From the NCBI GenBank assembly GCA_018715025.1, contig DVMK01000228.1, positions 1 to 8,273 on the forward strand: 8,273 bases of DNA. The letters run 5' to 3'. The translations under genes were made by a program, and so were the position numbers. Of the stretch, positions 1 through 5,147 are shown in pieces; positions within the stretch are counted from its first letter, which is position 1, and every line of letters starts with the position of its first letter. Source of the DNA: Candidatus Caccousia avistercoris (lineage in GTDB: Bacteria; Bacillota; Clostridia; Oscillospirales; Acutalibacteraceae). The notes below the pieces were generated by a model. The model had not been told where the DNA came from. It was given only the letters and a program-made list of their open reading frames with translations, and did no database searches.

Positions 1-97
1 GCAAGTGCGTAACAGAAAAGGCGGAGTGAATAAAAAGGGTAATTTTATCAGGGCGGCTGGAGGGGTGCAGTTCCGAAGCCAAGTTTCAGCACGGTAC
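1..97. other. Unassigned edge sequence, no supported gene
   Basis: I see no supported gene here. The three + frames end at stops at base 12, base 29 and base 115, so any of them could be the tail of a gene entering from the left, but there is too little sequence to recognise a protein. No clear promoter or terminator is visible. Confidence 0.4.
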
Positions 98-355
98 GGG
101 GGTACCCCTTACTAGGGTACCCCCACGCCAAAACAATTCACTGGATTGTTTTGGCTCCCCCGCCTGAGTTTTCGGATCATCAAGCATTCCGCGCTTTGCG
201 AAGCGCGGCCAAGGCTCTGCCTTTGGAAACCGCCAGGTCTCACCTGCCGGTTCGGTCGGTGCTATTTGCATGCCACTGGCATGCCGCACCCTTTTGAAAA
301 AGGTGGACGAAAACTTTATATCTTTATTTTGGCAGCTTTTCCCGCAAAGAAAAGC
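98..355. repeat. Array of eight consecutive inverted repeats (REP-like intergenic element or structured RNA)
   Basis: Eight hairpin-forming inverted repeats follow one another with little unpaired sequence between them. The arms are 98-107/115-124 (GGGGGTACCC type, perfect 10 bp), 127-137/145-155 (GCCAAAACAAT, perfect 11 bp), 189-196/201-208 (CCGCGCTT, perfect 8 bp), 209-215/219-226 (one bulge), 228-238/242-252 (11 bp, one C-C mismatch), 268-275/277-284 (GCATGCCA, a near-palindrome), 287-294/299-305 (one bulge) and 335-341/349-355 (GCTTTTC, perfect 7 bp). No hairpin is followed by a real T run on either strand, so they do not look like ordinary terminators. Reading frames across the block resemble no protein I know. 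The modular look fits a dispersed, palindrome-rich intergenic repeat of the kind seen in gut Clostridia. That assignment is inference, because copy number cannot be seen in one window. Confidence 0.6.
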
Positions 356-382
356 ACTATCCCGCGCGCCGGGAACCAACCC

Positions 383-411
383 TTGACTTTTTCTTCCAGA
401 ATGGGGATAAT
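383..411 (+). promoter_or_regulatory. Sigma-A type promoter for the glycosyltransferase unit
   Basis: A -35 box TTGACT (383-388) is separated by exactly 17 bp from a -10 box GATAAT (406-411). This is one mismatch from consensus in each box. Transcription would begin near 417-419 and leave a leader of about 240 nt before the start codon at 658. It is the best promoter in the left part of the window. Confidence 0.75.
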
Positions 412-417
412 AAAAAT

Positions 418-657
418 ATGACAGGGGCCGTGCCTGCCGCTCCATTCTCGCCAATACTGGAAATGGCAGTCCCGCCGGGGTTCTGGCGGGATTTTTTCTT
501 TTTGGGGCATACTGGAAGGGGAAAGGCCCCGGCACGGGGAAACGCTGTGGGAAACGCCCTCCTCCGCCGCCTCTCTGGGGGCGGCCGAGGGCCGCGCCGC
601 CGTTTTGCCTATTCTGCTCCCCGGGGAGGGGGAGGCAGGGGAAAAGGAGGGTTCTAC
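418..657 (+). promoter_or_regulatory. Long structured leader of the glycosyltransferase unit
   Basis: About 240 nt separate the predicted transcription start from the gene. The leader contains an intrinsic terminator (470-503). A possible long-range pairing CCGTGCC (428-434) with GGCACGG (531-537) would enclose it. Further downstream are a GC hairpin GCGGCC/GGCCGC (581-586/590-595) and a 12-bp palindrome CTCCCCGGGGAG (617-628). The segment CCCTCCT (557-563) is exactly complementary to the Shine-Dalgarno AGGAGGG (645-651). This could allow control at both transcription and translation, but GC-rich sequence gives such pairings by chance. I recognise no known riboswitch or T-box core in it. Confidence 0.4.
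470..503 (+). terminator. Intrinsic terminator inside the glycosyltransferase leader
   Basis: The stem TCCCGCC (470-476) with GGCGGGA (485-491) is a perfect 7 bp around an 8-nt loop. It is followed at once by six T, one C and five T (492-503), and can extend by a G-U and an A-U pair. It lies about 80 nt after the predicted transcription start and well before the gene. It would therefore act either as an attenuator or as the end of a short independent RNA of about 80 nt. Confidence 0.75.
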
Positions 658-1578
658 ATGGGAAAGGTAGCAGTGCTCATTCCCTGCTACAACGAGGAAA
701 AGACGGTGGCGAAGGTGGTGCAGGATTACCGGGCCGCCCTGCCCCAGGCGGACATCTATGTGTACGACAATAATTCCACCGACCGCACGGCAGAGCTGGC
801 CGCCCAGGCCGGGGCCATTGTGCGGCGGGAATACCGCCAGGGCAAGGGGAATGTGATCCGCAGCATGTTCCGCCAAATCGACGCGGACTGCTACCTGATG
901 ACCGACGGCGACGACACCTACCCGGCAGAGGCGGCCCCTCAGATGGTGCGCATGATCTTGGAGGGAGAGGCCGACATGGTGAACGGGGACAGGCTCTCTT
1001 CCACCTATTTCACAGAAAACAAGCGCCCCTTCCACAACGGGGGGAACCGGCTGGTGCGGGGGCTCATCAACCGGCTGTTCCAGGCGGATGTGCGGGACAT
1101 TATGACGGGCTGCCGGGCCTTCAGCCGCAGCTTTGTGAAAACCTTCCCGGTGCTGTCCCGTGGGTTTGAAATCGAGACGGAAATGACCATCCATGCGGTG
1201 GACAAGAATTTCCTCATCCGGGAAATCCCCATTGAATACCGGGACCGCCCTGAGGGGAGCGTTTCCAAGCTGAACACGTACTCCGACGGGGCCAGGGTAC
1301 TGGCCACGGTGTTCCGCTTATATAAGGATTACAGGCCCTTCGCCTTTTTCGGGGCCCTGGCCCTGCTGTTCCTCCTGGCGGCCCTGGTGCTGTTCCTTCC
1401 GGTGGGGGTAGAGTACCTGAAAACGGGCCTGGTGCCCAGGTTCCCCACGCTCATCGTCTCCGCCGCCCTGCTCTCTTTTGTGGCGGGGGTGATTCTGGAC
1501 GTGGTGGTGAAGAAGCACCGCCAGCTGTTTGAACTGCTGCTTACCATGGTGGAGGAGGGGAAGGCCCGTGACCAATAG
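658..1578 (+). CDS. GtrB/DPM1-like family 2 glycosyltransferase, probably polyprenyl-phosphate sugar synthase
   Basis: The protein has 306 residues. The N-terminal GT-A domain (about 1-215) opens with VAVLIPCYNEE (4-14) and has the nucleotide-binding run DNNSTDRT (37-44). It carries the metal-binding DGDDTYP (83-89), the dolichol-phosphate-mannose-synthase-like GCRAFSR (151-157) and FEIETEM (170-176). Two hydrophobic segments follow (about 228-248 and 262-284), then a short basic cytoplasmic tail. This layout and length match GtrB-type enzymes, which move a sugar from a nucleotide donor onto undecaprenyl phosphate at the inner face of the membrane. The sugar cannot be told from sequence. The start at 658 follows AGGAGG (645-650) by 7 nt and begins right at the conserved fold. 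The frame is open back to 418, but that extension is low-complexity and unlike the family. The next gene starts inside this one, so the two are probably translated together. Confidence 0.85.
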   Translation: MGKVAVLIPCYNEEKTVAKVVQDYRAALPQADIYVYDNNSTDRTAELAAQAGAIVRREYRQGKGNVIRSMFRQIDADCYLMTDGDDTYPAEAAPQMVRMILEGEADMVNGDRLSSTYFTENKRPFHNGGNRLVRGLINRLFQADVRDIMTGCRAFSRSFVKTFPVLSRGFEIETEMTIHAVDKNFLIREIPIEYRDRPEGSVSKLNTYSDGARVLATVFRLYKDYRPFAFFGALALLFLLAALVLFLPVGVEYLKTGLVPRFPTLIVSAALLSFVAGVILDVVVKKHRQLFELLLTMVEEGKARDQ

Positions 1579-3364
1579 AGAGAAGGCGGCTTCCGCCCTT
1601 GTTTTGCTCTGGGCGGCCCTGTCCGTCTATCTTCTGTTTTACTTTTTCTCCATCCCCCGGAACCTGCTGGCCTTCGCGCTGGCGGCGGGGGCCTCGGCCC
1701 TTCTGGGGAAGAAGGCCCTGGCCTGCCGGGAAAAGCGGGTCTGGCTGCCCTGCGGGCTGTTCGCCGCCTTCTTTTCGGCCGCCCTGGTTGTGGGCAGGCG
1801 GGTGGATGAGGAAAATGCGGAATTCCTGGGACTTTCCCGGGTGGACGGCGTTTACTGGTCTGTTTTCACCCTGTATTTCTGCCTGCTGTCCGCAGCGGTG
1901 ATCCTTTGGCTGCGGGAGCATCCCCTCCCTCTGGGGAAGGCCCCCCTCCCGGAAGGCCGGCTGGGCCGGGCGCTCTCCTGGGCTTCCTGGAGCGGGTTTA
2001 CCGCCCTGTGCTTTTTGTTCTACTATTTTGTGTTTTTCCCCGGCCTTCTCACGGGCGATTCCTTCGCCTGCCTTATCCGGGCCATGGGCCTGGCCAAATT
2101 CAACAACCAGCAGCCCATTGTGTACCAGCTGCTGCTCAGCGTGTTTGTGCGCCTGGGCTGGCTTCTGGGGGAGGACCCCGCCTCGGGGCAGGCCGGGGTG
2201 GCCCTGTTCAGCCTGTTCCAGCTTCTTTGCATGGCGGCCATGTTCGGCTACTGCCTGTACTGGCTGCGCCGTCACGGCTGCCCCCGCCCTGTGCTGTGGG
2301 GCCTGGCGGTGTTTTTCGGCGCCAATCCCCTTCACGCCATGTACGCCGTCACCCTCTGGAAGGATGTAATGTTCGGCGGCTTCCTCATGCTGCTGGTCCT
2401 TTTCCTGTGGGACACCGCGGCGGAAAAGGGGGAAAACCTGCTCCGCTGGCAGGGGATCCTGGCCTTTGTGCTTCTCTCCTTTGCCGTCTCGTTCTTCCGC
2501 AACAACGGCGTGTACATTTTCGCCTGCGTGGTGGTGGTCATGGCCGTGCAGCTGCGGGCCAGGTGGAAGCGGGTGCTGCCCCTTCTGCTGGCGGTGTCCG
2601 GGGCGATTTACCTGATCCAGGGCCCGCTGTACACGGCGCTGAACATTGGGGTGGGCACCCCGGCGGAATCCCTGGCCATCCCCCTGCAGCAGATCGCCCG
2701 GGTGGTGGATCGGGAGGGGGAGATTACGGAGGAGCAGCGGGAATTCCTGGAGCCCCTCCTGCCCCTGGAGACGGTGAAGGAGCAGTACTGGGCCTTCACG
2801 GTGGATCGGATTAAATTCCACGAGGATTTCGACGACTATTACCTGGCCACCCATCTGGGGGAATTTTTCCGCACCTGGGCGGGGATGCTGGGGCCCAATT
2901 TGAAAGAATACTGCGTGGCCTACCTGATGGAAACCGCCGGGTACTGGCGGCTGGGCACCACCAACTGGATTGTGGCGCCGGGAATCCAGGGCTACAGCGA
3001 CACCTACGGGGTAGAGCCCGCCAACCTGACCCAGCGGTACCTGGGCGCCGACCTGCAGCAGCCCATCCAGGACTGGGTGGCCCGCCTGCAGGAGGGGGAC
3101 TTCACCGGCCCCTTATTCAACATTGCCTCCATGGTGTGGCTTCTGTTCTTCCTGTTTCCCCTGCTGCTGGCGCAGAAGCGGGGCCGCGAGCTGCTCTGCC
3201 TGCTTCCCCTCCTGCTTCTGTGGGGCACCACCATGGTGGCCGCCCCCACCTACTGCGAGCTGCGGTACGTGTACGGCCTGTTCACCGCCGCCCCGGCGGC
3301 CCTGTGGATCGCCCTGCCCAAGAGGGGCGCGCAGGGGCTGGAAGAGGGCAAGGGGGAAGTGTAA
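1568..3364 (+). CDS. DUF6020-type multi-pass membrane protein, possible GT-C glycosyltransferase
   Basis: The protein has 598 residues with about 13-15 hydrophobic segments: roughly ten to twelve between 8 and 352, and three between 516 and 583. The middle (about 360-510) is soluble and probably extracytoplasmic. Recognisable points are FFPGLLTGDSF (156-166), NNQQPIVYQLLLSVF (179-193), SFFRNNGVY (308-316), SLAIPLQQIARVV (368-380) and, near the end, ELRYVYGLFTAAP (564-576). I recognise these as typical of DUF6020 proteins of Firmicutes. A GT-C type function, using a lipid-phosphate sugar donor at the outer face, is inferred from topology and from the neighbouring GtrB-like gene. The GTG start at 1568 sits 7 nt after AGGAGGGG (1553-1560) and overlaps the upstream gene by 11 nt, which suggests translational coupling. 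An in-frame TTG at 1529 lies inside the upstream gene without a suitable binding site. No terminator is visible after the stop. Confidence 0.75.
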   Translation: MTNREKAASALVLLWAALSVYLLFYFFSIPRNLLAFALAAGASALLGKKALACREKRVWLPCGLFAAFFSAALVVGRRVDEENAEFLGLSRVDGVYWSVFTLYFCLLSAAVILWLREHPLPLGKAPLPEGRLGRALSWASWSGFTALCFLFYYFVFFPGLLTGDSFACLIRAMGLAKFNNQQPIVYQLLLSVFVRLGWLLGEDPASGQAGVALFSLFQLLCMAAMFGYCLYWLRRHGCPRPVLWGLAVFFGANPLHAMYAVTLWKDVMFGGFLMLLVLFLWDTAAEKGENLLRWQGILAFVLLSFAVSFFRNNGVYIFACVVVVMAVQLRARWKRVLPLLLAVSGAIYLIQGPLYTALNIGVGTPAESLAIPLQQIARVVDREGEITEEQREFLEPLLPLETVKEQYWAFTVDRIKFHEDFDDYYLATHLGEFFRTWAGMLGPNLKEYCVAYLMETAGYWRLGTTNWIVAPGIQGYSDTYGVEPANLTQRYLGADLQQPIQDWVARLQEGDFTGPLFNIASMVWLLFFLFPLLLAQKRGRELLCLLPLLLLWGTTMVAAPTYCELRYVYGLFTAAPAALWIALPKRGAQGLEEGKGEV

Positions 3365-3398
3365 AAGGAAGCTTGTCATTTTTTGTAATAATTACTAC

Positions 3399-3432
3399 TT
3401 GTAAATCCTTTCAGGAAAGAATAGTATATAAT
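3399..3432 (+). promoter_or_regulatory. Probable promoter of the lipoprotein gene in an AT-rich island
   Basis: A -35-like TTGTAA (3399-3404) lies 17 bp before TAGTAT (3422-3427), which overlaps a perfect TATAAT (3427-3432). The exact -10 is ambiguous, since TATAAT itself would need a 22-bp spacer. The surrounding 3365-3445 is strongly AT-rich in a GC-rich region. Just upstream is an inverted repeat GTAAT-A-ATTAC (3385-3395), and TTGTAA occurs twice (3384-3389 and 3399-3404), so a regulator site is possible. The predicted leader is about 80 nt. Confidence 0.5.
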
Positions 3433-3517
3433 ATAGAAACGATACCATGGGGGCCTGCCTGCGGCCGGCAGCTTCCCAAAAGGGCTGCGGTGCGTGGGAT
3501 CCCGCGGAGGGAAGGAA

Positions 3518-4381
3518 ATGAGAGGGTACGGGAGAAAATGGCATATTCTGCCGGTTTTGGCGGCGGTTCTGCTGCTGGCGTCCTGCGAAGCGATGCCGGC
3601 GGATTCGCCTGCGTCCTCCCAGCCGTCCCTTTCCCAGCCGCAGCAGGTACAGTCCGCCCTGCAGGAGGAGCCCGCGGCCGGCGAGCCCTCCCTCATGGGG
3701 GCGGAGGTTTCCCCAGAGGCCCAGTCCCCCGCCTACCGCATGGAGCAGTATGTCCGGGAGGAGGATTGGCTTTACTGTGAACTGTCTTACCCCCAGCTGG
3801 AGGGGGAGGGCTATGAAGAGCTGAACCGCCTTCTGCAGCAGGAGGGCCTGCGCGTGGTGGAGCTTCTGGAGCAGGAGCGCCGGCAGGCGGCTTCGGCGGG
3901 CGAAAGCCAGGCAGAGTCCGGCCCGGCGTCCTCTCAGGGCGAAGGGGCCGGGGCGCGCACCGAGCTGCACGGCGGCAGCGTGTGCTACCTGCCCAACGAG
4001 GGTTTTCTCAGCGTGGCCTACACCATGCAGGTTTCCGGCGGGGAAAGCTTCACAAAAGAATGGTACACCGTCAACTGTGACCTGCACAGCGGCCAGCAGG
4101 TGACCTGCGCCGACCTGTTCGCCGACCTGGACGGCCTGGCGGCCGCCCTGCGCCGCCAGCTGGAAGCCGACGGCCCGGAGGAGGCTCTCGCCTTCCTGAC
4201 CCAGGAGCAGCTTCGGGCGGGCCTGCCCGGGGTTCCGGTGGCCTTCGGCACGGGCTTTGCCGAGTTCGGCTTCCCGGTTCCGCCTGAGCTGGGGGACGTG
4301 TACTGCGTTTCTCTTCCTCTGGGGGAAGCCTCTGACTACCGCAGCGACAGCACGCTGTGGGATATGATTGGAATATCGTAA
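3518..4381 (+). CDS. Putative lipoprotein with possible DUF4163/DUF3298-like (RsiV/PdaC-type) domain
   Basis: The protein has 287 residues. A basic start (R2, R6, K7) and a hydrophobic core lead to the lipobox LASC with the lipidated Cys at 23, so it should be anchored on the outer face of the membrane. A Ser/Pro/Gln-rich linker follows (about 27-72). Residues 73-118 (YRMEQYVREEDWLYCELSYPQL and onward) resemble the first strand-helix unit of DUF4163. Another low-complexity Ala/Ser/Gly insert spans about 123-148. Then GFLSVAYTMQVSGGE (162-176) and YTVNCDLHSGQQVTCADLF (183-201) resemble the DUF3298 pattern of a beta strand, a D-L-x-S/T-G turn and then a helix. The family match is weak and by eye only. 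Five cysteines besides the lipobox (87, 156, 187, 197, 263) are notable. The ATG at 3518 is 7 nt after GGAGG (3506-3510) and gives a proper signal peptide. An upstream in-frame GTG (3494) is less likely. No terminator separates it from the S10 promoter. Confidence 0.7.
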   Translation: MRGYGRKWHILPVLAAVLLLASCEAMPADSPASSQPSLSQPQQVQSALQEEPAAGEPSLMGAEVSPEAQSPAYRMEQYVREEDWLYCELSYPQLEGEGYEELNRLLQQEGLRVVELLEQERRQAASAGESQAESGPASSQGEGAGARTELHGGSVCYLPNEGFLSVAYTMQVSGGESFTKEWYTVNCDLHSGQQVTCADLFADLDGLAAALRRQLEADGPEEALAFLTQEQLRAGLPGVPVAFGTGFAEFGFPVPPELGDVYCVSLPLGEASDYRSDSTLWDMIGIS

Positions 4382-4432
4382 ATCTGCACAAATTGTTGCG
4401 AAAAAATTCTGCTAAAAAAGAGAAATTAAGTC

Positions 4433-4464
4433 TTGCGTTTCCCGACGGGTTGTGGTATTATAAT
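4433..4464 (+). promoter_or_regulatory. Main promoter of the S10 ribosomal protein operon
   Basis: The -35 box TTGCGT (4433-4438) lies 17 bp before TATTAT (4456-4461). That box has an extended -10 TG motif (4453-4454) and overlaps a perfect TATAAT (4459-4464). An A-rich stretch at about 4401-4430, directly upstream, resembles an UP element, as expected for a strongly growth-driven ribosomal promoter. Transcription should begin near 4468-4471. Confidence 0.75.
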
Positions 4465-4467
4465 CAA

Positions 4468-4755
4468 GTCGAGACTGCGACAAGATATGCGTTGAAGCGG
4501 GAGGTTGCGGCTGAAACAGGCCGGTTTTTCCGTGGAGTATGTCCGATTTTAAACCGGGCGACAGATATGTGAACCGAGCAGGGGTTAAGTAGAGGGTTGC
4601 TGCGCTCCGCCGTGTTCTGACGTTTTTATGCCTACAGCCGGGTTTAGCTTGCAAAAGTCGAATCCGGGTTTTTTAATGCCCAGGCGCGAAACACCCGGCA
4701 CAGTGTGAGGAAATAAAAACGCCGCCCGCCAACTACTACAAGGAGGCGATTCTAA
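4468..4755 (+). promoter_or_regulatory. S10 operon leader with attenuator-like alternative pairings
   Basis: This roughly 290-nt leader contains a small hairpin GTCG/CGAC near its start. Further on there are three segments that compete. CCGGTTT (4521-4527) pairs perfectly with AAACCGG (4551-4557). AAACCGG can instead pair, with one bulged G, with CCGGGTTT (4638-4645). CCGGGTTT is also the 5' arm of an intrinsic terminator (4638-4674). After the terminator, ACCCGG (4693-4698) can pair with either terminator arm. In E. coli the S10 leader is regulated by ribosomal protein L4. Whether L4, or another ligand, acts here is unknown. No tandem stop-rich leader peptide with a convincing binding site was seen. 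Confidence 0.5.
4638..4674 (+). terminator. Intrinsic terminator (attenuator) in the S10 leader
   Basis: The 5' arm (4638-4650) pairs with the 3' arm (4655-4667) around a GCAA tetraloop (4651-4654) of the GNRA type. Most of the 13 positions pair, with G-U wobbles and one A-C mismatch. The stem is followed by G and then six T (4669-4674). It lies about 170-200 nt into the leader and about 80 nt before rpsJ, so it must be read through for the operon to be expressed. Confidence 0.7.
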
Positions 4756-5067
4756 GTGGCAGTCAAAGAAAAAATCAGGATCAGAATCAAGGGGTACGAT
4801 CATCAGCTGGTGGACCAGTCCGCCGAGAAGATTGTGCAGACCGCGAAGCGCACAGGCGCCCGCGTAAGCGGCCCGGTGCCGCTGCCCACCGAGAAGCAGG
4901 TCATCACCATCCTGCGCGCTGTCCACAAGTACAAGGACAGCCGTGAGCAGTTTGAAATGCGCACCCACAAGAGACTGATTGACATCCTCAGGCCTTCCAA
5001 CAAGACGGTAGACGCCTTGATGGGCCTGGAGCTCCCCGCAGGCGTTGACGTAGAGATTAAGCTGTAA
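4756..5067 (+). CDS. rpsJ: 30S ribosomal protein S10 (NusE)
   Basis: The protein has 103 residues, the normal length for bacterial S10. It starts with VKEKIRIRIKGYDHQLVD (3-20), the first strand and helix of the family. It contains GPVPLPT (39-45), the base of the long loop that enters the 30S head, and SREQFEMRTHKRLID (62-76), the most conserved stretch. S10 also acts as NusE together with NusB in rRNA antitermination. The start codon is GTG, placed 9 nt after AAGGAGG (4740-4746); no ATG lies near enough to replace it. It is the first gene of the operon, as is usual. The 80-nt gap to rplC is longer than most gaps in the operon. Confidence 0.97.
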   Translation: MAVKEKIRIRIKGYDHQLVDQSAEKIVQTAKRTGARVSGPVPLPTEKQVITILRAVHKYKDSREQFEMRTHKRLIDILRPSNKTVDALMGLELPAGVDVEIKL

Positions 5068-5078
5068 GCTTGCTCTGA

Positions 5079-5121
5079 GCCAACCTACCGGCGGCTGGGG
5101 TCATGTTGGCGGAACGCCAAC
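5079..5121 (+). promoter_or_regulatory. Competing hairpins in the rpsJ-rplC spacer
   Basis: GTTGGCG (5105-5111) and CGCCAAC (5115-5121) form a perfect 7-bp hairpin with a GAA loop. GTTGGC (5105-5110) can pair instead with an upstream GCCAAC (5079-5084). The two folds exclude each other. They lie 13 nt before the rplC Shine-Dalgarno (5134-5140). A role in expression or mRNA processing is inference. Confidence 0.35.
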
Positions 5122-5147
5122 CAATAACCTGCATAGGAGGTAAAATA

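Noticed and set aside
418..503. Small SRP-type (4.5S-like) RNA between promoter and terminator
   Set aside because: The length and a GGAA run are suggestive, but the conserved asymmetric loop with AGCAG and the matching helix are not present.
86..535. Reading frames of 149 codons (minus) and 91 codons (plus, 146-421) over the hairpin array
   Set aside because: Both cross all or most of the inverted repeats, lack good binding sites and give low-complexity products; they are by-products of GC-rich palindromic sequence.
418..657. An 80-codon in-frame N-terminal extension of the glycosyltransferase from ATG 418
   Set aside because: It would run through the leader terminator, has no ribosome binding site at a useful distance, is Arg/Gly/Pro-rich without similarity to the family, and the proper AGGAGG-preceded ATG lies at 658 at the conserved start of the fold.
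1529..1567. TTG start adding 13 residues to the DUF6020-type protein
   Set aside because: No binding site precedes it, and GTG at 1568 has AGGAGGGG at 7 nt and begins just before the first membrane segment.
1541..2854. A 437-codon minus-strand frame opposite the membrane protein gene
   Set aside because: The product is Gly/Gln/His-rich without any domain pattern; it mirrors the codon bias of the convincing + strand gene.
3365..3420. Terminator after the DUF6020-type gene
   Set aside because: There is a T run (3379-3384) but no stable GC stem before it; the small inverted repeats are AT-rich and look more like operator or promoter sequence.
4357..4572. A 71-codon frame as a leader peptide of the S10 operon
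   Set aside because: It starts inside the lipoprotein gene and runs across the S10 promoter and transcription start, so it cannot be translated from the S10 transcript.
5103..5147. Upstream ATG of rplC
   Set aside because: It lies before the Shine-Dalgarno at 5134-5140 and inside the spacer hairpin; the extra residues do not occur in L3.
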